A DNA stretch of 17,444 nt from Brachionus koreanus (Eukaryota; Rotifera; Eurotatoria; Ploima; Brachionidae): NCBI GenBank assembly GCA_016987375.1, contig PJRA01000549.1, forward strand, positions 473,080 to 490,523, given 5' to 3'. A program made the translations under genes and the position numbers. Positions 1 to 8,547 of the stretch are shown here, piece by piece. Position 1 is the first letter of the stretch. Every line of letters begins with the position of its first letter. The notes beneath the pieces are model-generated. The model searched no databases and was not told the origin of the DNA. It saw only the letters and a program-made list of their open reading frames with translations.

Positions 1-480
1 ATAAAAATAGTATTTTAACTAGTCGGTTAGTCCAGAGTTGCTACATTCGAGGCACCATTCAATCAAAAGAACACTGAATGGTAAATCGTATTCAGTGCAA
101 TTTATATGAGTAAGATCTTCTACTTTTGATAACTGTTTAATAAAGGAAGTATTCTCTCTATCAAATACTATTAAAATATTTTGCCGTATATCAAATTCCT
201 TTAAACTCTTTTCATTAATGAAGATATTATCTAAATGATATCTAAAGATTGATTGAGAGAACTGTTTGTATAAGAAAGCTATAGTTTCTGGGTTCATTAA
301 TTTTGGTTTGCATCCAAAACTATTTAGAGATTAAAAACTCTTTTCAACTTTTTTCATCTTATTTTCGACGAAATCCTTTATTGATTTTTGATTTCCAATA
401 GGTAGGCCAAGATAAATCAAACTTTGTACTTTTGTATTTTTTGTAAATTAGATAATTATTTTTGAATTAGAAATTTGATA
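1..480 (-). pseudogene. Non-LTR retrotransposon reverse-transcriptase C-terminal remnant
   Basis: Read on the minus strand from about 480 down to 1, one frame gives a typical LINE post-catalytic region: TKVQSLIYLGLPIGNQ (a KYLGLPIG-type motif), then a lysine-rich helix FVENKMKKVEKSF, then SFGCKPKLMNPETIAFLYKQ and a stretch matching the usual 'Q-S-x-F-x-Y-x-L-D-N' segment. In-frame stops occur near 447-449, near 330-332 and at 16-18, so this copy cannot encode an intact protein. The catalytic palm with FADD is not present upstream of 480, so the copy is truncated or decayed there. It may continue past the left edge. Family assignment is by motif recognition. It does not look like the same family as the LINE at 13826-14835. 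Confidence 0.8.
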
Positions 481-1205
481 ATTTTTTTAGAAAAATTTAT
501 TAACACTCAAAACCTGGAGAAGATTTTTGGGGCTTTATGTTACATCTTTTCGTTGTTTTTAGTTAAATAAATTAAATGATTTTTGAAAATTTTTTTTCAC
601 TCAAAAATCTAAAATTAAAAAATAACAAAATTGATTAATTTTTGTTGCAAAATATGCTCATATTCACGAAAAAAAATATAATAAAAGGTAACACAAAGGG
701 TCTAAAAATAACCCTTGATTTTTGAGTCTTGATACAATTTAATGCATTATTCACAAAGAATAATTCAAGGTTAATGCATTAGAATTTTATTTTGTATTAA
801 TAATAATGAAAAACTACAATATTTATGAATTAATTTAATTGGAAAACACATTATTAAAAATACAAAAATACTATGTTTTCTTATTTATTTAAATGTTTAA
901 AAGTTTTACTTAAATAAATTGAGATTTGATTTTAGAAAAACTTATTTGAAATTAATTTATTTTCTTTTTAATTTTTCAAAACTATATTAATAAGGAGTTA
1001 AAAAAATTGATGAAAAAATAAAATATCTTCATAAGTTATAGAAGGTTGTATGTCTTAAAAAAATCAATATGATGTAAGAGATCCAATTAAATATAACTTT
1101 TATTGAATTCTTACGAGTTTTACAATTTAGCCTAAACAATGTAATTTCGTTTTCTAAATATTGCTCATGTTGTTCATTGAATTTAATTTTTAAGTACCAT
1201 ATTCC
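481..1205. other. Gene-free AT-rich stretch
   Basis: Homopolymer-rich A/T sequence with no ORF of protein-like composition, no recognisable RNA gene and no clear tandem array. A minus-strand open frame at 1029-1286 overlaps the following repeat and is treated as part of that repeat. Confidence 0.6.
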
Positions 1206-1404
1206 CTTTGGACCATGCACCAAAGTACATTTCGCCCATGGTATAATATTGTTAACTTTGAGCGCATGCTCTAATAGCGTATTCACGCGTTTAGGTCCTC
1301 ATCAAAAACTGAAAGCCTTAGTTTAATGCGTCATCAAGACTCGAATTTAAAGTAAAAAATAAAAAATAATTTTTTTGAATTATGCATTTGGTGCAGCACC
1401 AAAG
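1206..1404. mobile_element. MITE-like foldback repeat, copy 1
   Basis: About 199 bp sharing long near-identical blocks with 15139-15320 in the same orientation, for example GTTAACTTTGAGCGCATGC and AAGCCTTAGTTTAATG. The ends form terminal inverted repeats: the left end is CTTTGGACCATGCACCAAAG and the right end read on the other strand is CTTTGGTGCTGCACCAAATG. Each end is also partly self-complementary. Similarity continues about 25 bp past the right end (GATTAAGAAATAAAA). Compared with copy 2 it carries about 19 extra bp after GCATGC. No convincing coding content, so most likely a non-autonomous DNA element; no clear target-site duplication was found. Confidence 0.65.
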
Positions 1405-1674
1405 ATTAAGAAATAAAAGAATTAAAAAATTTATTTTTTATATTTTTTGATTAAAAAAAATATAAAAATTCAAGTTTTGGCATTATTTTTATAAAAATTC
1501 AATAAATACACTAAAAACTTTGAACCTTTTGGTCGACCCCTTCTTCTATCTACGGCAGCTTCTATTTTTACGGAAGTTGGAAAAATTGAATAGTTGTTTG
1601 TATCATAACTGGAATTTGACTGATAACACGAAAAATTGAGTGAACATTTTAGCTAAAAATGGAAGGGTTTATAG
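1405..1674. other. Gap between repeat and first recognised TARBP1 exon
   Basis: A/T-rich sequence. A plus-strand open frame around 1503-1635 has mixed composition but ends in TGA and has no matching donor in phase with the exon at 1675, so it could not be assigned to TARBP1. Confidence 0.45.
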
Positions 1675-4600
1675 AATTTAATTAAGACGTTCAGAGTCTT
1701 ATCAAATTATTTTGATTCTGAAAAATTTCCATCTAAAATAAATCATCATTTAAAATTACATGACTTAGCTAATTGTTTTTTTTTTTTCAAAAGAATGAAA
1801 TTGAGAATTACCAAAACTAACATTAAATTTTTTTATAAATTAAAAATATTTTTTGTAGCTGAATTTTTGGTGACTTTTTGCCAAACATTAAATACTTATT
1901 CATGGAATGCAACTTGTTTGATGTTTATTAGTAAGGCTTTGTATGAACTTGATGTTGAATCTACAAACAATTTAAATGACGAAATATTTAAAAGCATTTA
2001 GTAATTTGTTGATTTTTTTAAAAATAAAAAAACTATTTTTTATTTTTCATAGTAAAATAATCACTTGTGCCTTGACTACTCAAGAAATTTTATTAAGAAG
2101 TTCAACCCAGACTTTTTTGATAAAATTTGTTTTAAAACATATACAAGTAAATATTGAATAAAATAATTTTGTTTTTATTGTGTGCTTTTTATAATAAAGG
2201 CCAAAGATCTGACCGTACAGGACTTAAAAAATGTTTTAGATATTATTAACTCACTATCAAACAAAGAGTGTTTGGTTTACCAAAATTCAACTTGGTATCT
2301 GCTTGTAGAATGGGCTAAAAATTGTTTGGTTTTAGAAAAAAATAATTTGCTTTTTAAAAATTTTATTCTAAACGAATTTGATGCGTTCACAAACGACCAA
2401 TCTTCTGATCAATTCTCAACAATTTTCACATCTAATAAACTGGCTAAATTTCTACTTATTCTAATGGATACAGAAACTGAGGATGTTTATAGTCCCTTTT
2501 TAAATTCAATTGTTGATCGGATAACATCATGTAATAAATACGCATATAGAAGCTCTGATCTAATTGAAAGAACAATTTTTACTTTTAATAATATGGTTAA
2601 TATTGTTAGAGGTTAAAATTTTAATATTCAAAAAAAAATTAGATTTTATTATTTTATTTAGGATCAAGCTTTGCAAACATACAATCTTCTTCCTATGGCT
2701 TAATTGAAAGCCTTTACAACCAAGTCATAGAGGACATTTTAGATTACATTTTGAGAAAATCTGATTTTAATACTGAACAAGTAAAAAAAACGAATAAAAA
2801 ACTAGCCTTTATTTGAAATTTTACTCTAAAGGCATTTTTGTTCGACAATCTCTTTGATTTTTGTGATCTTATTCAAAATCTTCTAAGTTTTAAAAATACT
2901 TCAGTAGTTTACGAAAAAACTGTGATGCCAAAGATATGGACTAAAATATCTCGTGCAATGCTTCCCAATATTATTTATGCGCTCACTGATTCATCATGTC
3001 AAAATGTAAATTTAGAATAAAATTTTTGTCTTTTTTTTTTTGATTTTTATCCCTCAAGAGTTTAAACAATGAATGGAAAAAGATCATAATGCTTTCTTTC
3101 TTCATTTCTTTGATAAAAACAGATTTTAGCAAGCAAATTCGTCACGAAATTGCCAATCTAAGTCACAAAAATTTTTTAATTTCTCTACTTAATTTTAAAA
3201 CAATGTCAAAGTCAGAAATTATAAACTTGAAAAAGTAGAATTAAGTGAAAAAAAAATTTAGTTTAAATAATTTTAAAAATATTTAAATAAAAAAGAGATT
3301 TACCAGAGATTGTGAGGGAAAATTTATTAGAAAATTATTCAATTTTTAATGGAAAATGTTGTCAATTGATGTGGACCGTTTATGACTTGATTCTAATGGA
3401 TTTTGACAAGTTTTCAAGCATTTTGACCATTGAGAGCAAAATTTTATCTATGGAAATTTTATTGAATAAATTTTTGAATTTTGCTGATGTAACATCAGCT
3501 GCATTTTTGTCTTCACTGGTCAGATGTTCTAAGCACTTCAAGTATCATATCAATAAAAAACAAGTATTCTATAGTCTTTTTAATAAAAAATAAAAACAAG
3601 ATAAAAAGACAAATTTAAAGAACTTGTGTTATCGTGAATTATTTGCAGACCTTTTGAACATTTTATACTCGCAAATTTGGGAAATTGCTGAAGATGTAAA
3701 AAACTTTTACGATTCTTTCAGTGAATTTTTAGAAATATTGCTGTCGCCAGAGCTACTGGAGTTCGACGAAGATAATCTTTTCAAAGAGTTGATTGTCAAG
3801 GTATTCTTTTTTGAGATAATTGTTTTTTTTGGCTGGGCTAATTTTTAGACTAGATTTGCCAAGATGTCATTAGCCGTGGAAATGAAAAGACCGGCGTGGG
3901 AAAACTTCTAGCAAAATATTTTTTCCAATTTCTATCCCAATTGCATGACAATTCAAATAAATATTTTGTAAATATTATCATCAGTTTTCTCATATATGGT
4001 GATGTTTACCGAAAAGAAAAAAAGTTTTTTTTCTCAATTAAAAAATATTTTTTAAGATTTTTATATTAATTTTTTTAAAGGTACATACGCGATATTGAAA
4101 TGTTTGTTGAATCCCTTGACAAAAATTTTGGAACTAATCAATTGATAAAAGCGTAAAATAGAAGTTTTTATTTAAAAAAAAAATTGAATTTTTTCTTAGA
4201 GATTATTTAAATGATTCTGCTATTAGAATGAAAGCTTTGTATTATTGCATTAGCAAGGAGTCTTCATTGACCGATGATTTTTTCACTTTTCTATTGAAAA
4301 AAATAATTGAAAAAGATCAACTTATACTGGAGGGAAACATTAAGCTTTATATAAATTCTTTGGTTCATCGTGAGAGATTCCGAATATGGCAAACACTACT
4401 GACTCTTGTGGAAAGAATTGATCCATCAAATTATGACATGCTTTACGACTATGGCCAACAATGTTTGGTGAATGAAACTCAGCCTTCTATTCGAATTCTA
4501 ACTGAGTGGCTTATTACAAAAATATTGCTTTTCAGATCGATAAATAATAATCTCAATTTTGATAGATTATTTGAGAATTTAAAAAATTTCTCAAGCAAAA

Positions 4601-6057
4601 GAGTTGGGTATACATCATCATGGCTGACAATACTAACTAATCTAGCGCCACTTTTAACATGTGACTCAGAGAAAATAGCCTATTTAAATGGCCTATTGCC
4701 GGTCATTTTGTCACAAATTTTATCAAGCAATTTTCATATTAGAACTTATGTTGAAGCAGCTTTGTTAAAATTAAACAAACTTTTGAACGACCCTTACCCA
4801 GACACAAAAAGTGGACTCAATCATCCTGATATAACTAAAAATCAAAGCATACAAATTTTGAGCAAGCAAATTTCTTCGATTATTTCAGCCAATTCAAAAG
4901 AGTATGTTTTTGTTTAAAGGCAAAATAATTTTATTCTTTTTTTTTTAAGAAAAAGTAGACACGCTAATATTCTAGTCAATCATTTCTATTTTCAATTCAA
5001 TGCTGTGGAAGACTATTCAATTGAAGTATGCAATTATTATTTTAAGAGTTAAAGGGCTTGAAAATTTATTTTTTAAGACAATTTTTTACTGGGTACCTTA
5101 TCTCAGTGGTTTAATTGAAGAAGAACTAGTTAAAAAGGAAAATTTTGTTTCAATAGTTCTAAACAAATCTGTTTTTGACTTGATAGAAAAAGACTTTTGC
5201 TTGGGTATTTCAATTCCGCTAAACAGTCGGGAATCCAAATTGAAAAATTGTGCGCCTGGTGTTTGGAAATTTTCAGGTTTTTCAAATTAAATTAAAAAAT
5301 TTTAAAAATTTAATAATTTAAAATTAATTTTTTTTGAATTTAGCTTTAAAAGAAGATAGCCTATACGATCCAAGTGTTTCTGTTGAAGACTTGCAAAAAA
5401 AGATCATACCATGGCATGTTTTGATGCCAAGTGAAGAAGATCTAGATTATACGAGTCGAAAAAAAAATCAGTCAAAGCAAGGCTTGATTTTGGTGTCCTC
5501 TTTGATTGATAAAGGAACAAATTTGGGTGGAATATCAAGAACTTGTGAGATTTTTAATGTCAAAGAATTTATCGTTGGCAGTATACGATACCTAGATGAT
5601 AAGCTATTTCAAAATTTGTCTGTAACATCAGAAAAATGGCTCAATATCAAAGAGGTTAGATTTTCTCGCAAAAGCTTGAATTTTCTGTTGAAATTTTAGA
5701 TTTTTTGAATGTAGGTTCCTGTAAAATATTTGAAAACCTATTTGCTTGAAATGAAATACAATGGTAATGTCTTGGTTGGTTTAGAACAAACTGCAAATAG
5801 CGTTCAAATGAGTGAATTCAACTTTCCACCTAATACAGTTTTAATTTTGGGGTAATTTTTTTTTTTTGTTGAGATGAATTTTTTGTAGTCTAGCTTGAAA
5901 AATTAGAAACGAAAAAGAAGGAATACCAGTTGATATAATTCAAATGTTGGACTATTGTGTAGAAATACCCCAGTTGGGAGTTATTAGATCTTTGAATGTT
6001 CATGTATCAGCTGCTTTGGCAATATGGGAATATACTAAACAGCATTATTTAAAATAA
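1675..6057 (+). CDS. TARBP1: TARBP1-type tRNA (guanosine-18-2'-O)-methyltransferase, N-terminus unresolved
   Basis: Exons 1675-1774 (tentative), 1859-2000, 2053-2146, 2200-2611, 2662-2780, 2832-3005, 3059-3234, 3296-3563, 3621-3800, 3854-4023, 4081-4152, 4200-4901, 4950-5025, 5078-5276, 5344-5654, 5715-5851, 5907-6057. Introns are 47-84 bp with GT-AG ends. From the codon split at 1774 the join is 1,128 codons including TAA without a break. The C-terminal SPOUT (SpoU) domain has motif 1 [12 protein letters not shown] (N988, R994), motif 2 ILGNEKEGIP at an exon junction (E1080/E1082 region) and motif 3 [17 protein letters not shown] (S1106, N1108), counted from 1774. Upstream is a long helical-repeat region with TARBP1 hallmarks such as FRIWQTLL and [19 protein letters not shown]. 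The family methylates the ribose of G18 in the tRNA D-loop using S-adenosylmethionine. Human TARBP1 is about 1,620 aa; the visible part matches roughly its last 1,120. No start codon could be assigned: the first roughly 500 residues are diverged, lost, or coded by unseen exons. The tentative first exon joins in phase but has weak similarity. Confidence 0.92.
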
Positions 6058-6105
6058 AATTTTTTTAATATTAATTAATTTTATTTTTTATTTATTTTCA
6101 ATTTA

Positions 6106-6111
6106 AATAAA
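6106..6111 (+). terminator. Polyadenylation signal AATAAA after TARBP1
   Basis: Canonical AATAAA about 50 bp after the TARBP1 stop codon, in the expected place for its 3' end. Confidence 0.55.
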
Positions 6112-6282
6112 CCCCAGTCTCAATTTCAATTTTGGTCTCAGATTAAAGAGTCTAGCTAGTCATAATTTGATACCAGGAGCAACTTCTAATCTCAGAAAAT
6201 TTTAGAAGAGATTAAAATTAAAGTTATTGAAATCAGATTTGAGCAAAAGTTAGAAAAAAATTCAGTAAAATTTTTTTTTTAA

Positions 6283-6305
6283 AAGTCAAGTAGCTGACTT
6301 GACTT
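6283..6305. repeat. Perfect 9-bp inverted repeat (AAGTCAAGT/ACTTGACTT)
   Basis: AAGTCAAGT at 6283-6291 and its exact complement ACTTGACTT at 6297-6305, with a 5-nt loop AGCTG. The AAGTC/GACTT word recurs in the larger foldback at 6501-6599. Confidence 0.7.
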
Positions 6306-6430
6306 CAAAATCACTTTAAAATAACTCTTTTATTATCATAGAAATTAATATTTGCTTTAGAATTAAACAAATTTCAATGATAGAATGCTCTCTAGTATTA
6401 AATTAGCCCAGATCCAGTTAAATTTGACTG

Positions 6431-6451
6431 AAATCCACTGGCAGCGGATTT
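6431..6451. repeat. Short inverted repeat AAATCCACT...AGCGGATTT
   Basis: AAATCC at 6431-6436 pairs with GGATTT at 6446-6451. The stem can extend to 9 bp with one mismatch around a GGC loop. It lies between the two AAGTC-rich hairpins. Confidence 0.5.
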
Positions 6452-6500
6452 GAGAATTACATTTAAAAGGTGCTGGAAGCAGATTTCTCTTTAACCGTAG

Positions 6501-6599
6501 TCAGACTTGTTTATAAGTCACATTTTTAAGTCTAAGTCACAAAAAATTTAGTCAAAGTTATGACTTGACTTAAGACTTGGGACTTAAAAACAAGTCTGA
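6501..6599. repeat. Foldback repeat with 12-bp arms, rich in AAGTC/GACTT
   Basis: TCAGACTTGTTT at 6501-6512 is perfectly complementary to AAACAAGTCTGA at 6588-6599. Inside, TAAGTCTAAGTCA and TGACTTGACTTA are near inverted copies, so most of the 99 bp can fold into one long imperfect hairpin. This looks like a small foldback or MITE-type element. No target-site duplication was obvious. Confidence 0.65.
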
Positions 6600-8114
6600 T
6601 CGTAATGTCCCAAATCATTTTCAAAAAAAAATATTCATAAAAAAATTCAAATCAAATAAAATGACTTTAAATAAAAATTTCATGATTTATTTTTGACATT
6701 TAACAACTCTAATTGAAGCATATTTGCGACTTATCAATTACAATCAACGCAAGTAAGAATGTTGAAAAAATAAGTTGGTCACCAAAAAGTAGATCAAATC
6801 TTATATTATCTTATGTTCAAATGACCAAATAGACCAAAAAATTTTCTTATACCAAGCCCATTTTACACTTAAAGATAGTTTTTTTATCTTAATTAAATAA
6901 AAATTGAAAAAAATATTTAATTTTTTTTCTATGAGAACTTTTTGAGGAATCTTAAAAATTATACAAGTCTTCACGCATCAATATGAGATTGATTTTTTTA
7001 AGTATTTTATTAAAAAATTAAAGTTAAAAAGAGTAGTTTGCAAATATTGAATTGAATAAAAGCTAATCAGGTATAAAATATTAATCAATTCTTATTTATT
7101 TTTTTATTCAAATTTGATTTAAGCCTCTTTCATTTAGCGGTTGAAAACAAAACAAGAGTGTAAAGCTAATGATTTGAATTTACAATTTTCACACAAAATT
7201 ATGATAATTTACAATCATTTTCTATTTATATATTGGATGATATTCAAAAAAATTAAGATATTTTAAAAAATTTTCAAAAAAAAAAATAATTTTTTTCAGC
7301 TTTAAAGGAAAAAAAATTATTAATCATTATGTATATTCACTCCAAATTATAATAATTTCAAATTATTAATATAGCTTTTTTAAATAAAGATAAAAAAAAA
7401 CTAGTCAAAGGGAAACTAATTTGCAATTTTGGTGATAATTTTATAGAATCAAAATCTAAGATGAATTAACATAAAAATAACTAATTAGTTATTTTAATTA
7501 TTTATTTATTTGTTTATCTTTATTGAGCGAATGTTTCTTCAGAATAAAAATATTAAACTCAAAGTAAAAGTTATAGATAAAAAAAAAAGATAAAAAAATT
7601 TTAAAAAAATTAACAACTCATTTATCAATTAATATATAGATTTGTCGTTTGGAGTACCATCTTGTCCTTCAATAAAAACAAGCTCAGTAATCATATTTAT
7701 TTAAAAAAAGAGAGATGTCTTAATTTTTGTCTTAAAAACAAATACAATAATTTTAAATTTGAGAAAAAATAAAAATGTCTGATTATCATAAAAACATAAT
7801 TAACATTGATGCATCGAAGAAAAATAAATTAAAATATTCGGTCACAGCTATGTGAGTTAGTGTAAACTTGAAAATGATATTTATGTTATGTTATTCAGAC
7901 TGAATGCATAACAATTTAATTCTGCAGGAAATTTCTGCAAAAAATTCAAAATAAAATAAAGTTCTGCATTGGCGTTCATCCACACATTATTTAGCTCAAA
8001 AAAGAGCGAGATTACATTTTATTTCATCTATTTGATTGTTTAGCTGAAATTATTTCTTCACATAGTATATTATAGAAATCTAATCGCTCTAAAAATTCTA
8101 AATTAAAAAAAAAG

Positions 8115-8393
8115 ATGTCCGATACTAATCAACCAAAAGCTGAAGGCAGCGATGAATACATTAAACTCAAAGTTGTTGGCCAAGACAATAGCGAAGTTCA
8201 TTTCAAAGTCAAACTATCGACAAACATGGGTAAACTTAAAAAGTCGTACAGCGATAGACAAGGCGTACCTGTTGGATCACTTAGATTTTTGTTCGATGGC
8301 AAAAGAATCAATGACGACGAAACGCCAAAAACACTTGAAATGGAAGATGGAGACGTAATCGAAGTCTATCAAGAACAAGTTGGAGGATATTAA
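8115..8393 (+). CDS. SUMO1: SUMO, small ubiquitin-related modifier precursor
   Basis: A single uninterrupted 92-aa frame starting at ATG after AAAAAAAG. It opens MSDTNQP, followed by the beta-grasp core with the SUMO signatures [20 protein letters not shown], the [18 protein letters not shown] segment and [13 protein letters not shown]. The core is closer to the SUMO1 type (YIKLKV.GQD, HFKVK, RFLF) than to ubiquitin. The mature C-terminal Gly-Gly (residues 90-91) is followed by only one residue, Tyr92, which a SUMO protease must remove before conjugation by E1 (SAE1/UBA2) and Ubc9. The N-terminal tail has PKAE but no good hydrophobic-K-x-E site, so poly-SUMO chain formation through that lysine is not supported. 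It is intronless, unlike its densely split neighbours; an intron in the 5' leader cannot be excluded. Confidence 0.97.
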   Translation: MSDTNQPKAEGSDEYIKLKVVGQDNSEVHFKVKLSTNMGKLKKSYSDRQGVPVGSLRFLFDGKRINDDETPKTLEMEDGDVIEVYQEQVGGY

Positions 8394-8505
8394 CAAAATT
8401 ATAGTCATAATTTTAACGATCTAAACAAGATCAGCCTGGAAATTCCAAAAATTTCTCATTTTTTTTTGTCTAATTTTTCTTTAAATGTAAAAAATTCAAA
8501 ACAAT

Positions 8506-8511
8506 AATAAA
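8506..8511 (+). terminator. Polyadenylation signal AATAAA after SUMO
   Basis: AATAAA about 113 bp downstream of the SUMO stop codon. It lies 37 bp before the stop codon of the convergent receptor gene, so the two 3' ends are nearly touching. Confidence 0.55.
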
Positions 8512-8530
8512 AATTATTTTACAAAAAAAT

Positions 8531-8536
8531 TTTATT
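8531..8536 (-). terminator. Polyadenylation signal (minus strand) of the glutamate receptor
   Basis: TTTATT on the plus strand reads AATAAA on the minus strand 11 nt after the receptor stop codon. With the SUMO signal at 8506-8511, the two convergent transcripts probably overlap by some bases. Confidence 0.5.
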
Positions 8537-8547
8537 TAGTTTTTTTC

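Larger units (their letters stand above)
6112..8114. other. Two-kilobase gene-free spacer before SUMO
   Basis: No ORF with protein-like composition longer than about 60 codons on either strand. It holds hairpin repeats (6283-6305, 6431-6451, 6501-6599) and long A/T runs. Two very short ORFs stand out from the background (minus strand 7694-7629, 21 codons; plus strand 7775-7855, 26 codons with a consensus GTGAGT donor at its end). The SUMO promoter must lie in the right-hand part. No clear TATA box could be told apart from the AT-rich background. Confidence 0.6.

Noticed and set aside
1029..1286. 85-codon minus-strand frame
   Set aside because: Overlaps the MITE-like repeat, the second copy does not keep the frame open, and the composition is not convincing.
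1334..1342. B-box-like GACTCGAAT (minus ATTCGAGTC) in the repeat, suggesting a tRNA-derived SINE
   Set aside because: Only a partial match, no matching A box, and the element has terminal inverted repeats instead of a tail.
1503..1635. Possible upstream TARBP1 exon
   Set aside because: Ends in a stop before any usable donor and shows no clear similarity; phases do not match the exon at 1675.
5000..5077. Continuous frame through 5000-5290 (reads EYAII...[10 protein letters not shown])
   Set aside because: TARBP1 homology supports splicing E(5025) to T(5078): the joined [19 protein letters not shown] matches the family, so 5026-5077 is an intron.
8152..8358. Second plus-strand frame inside SUMO
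   Set aside because: Out-of-frame shadow of SUMO.
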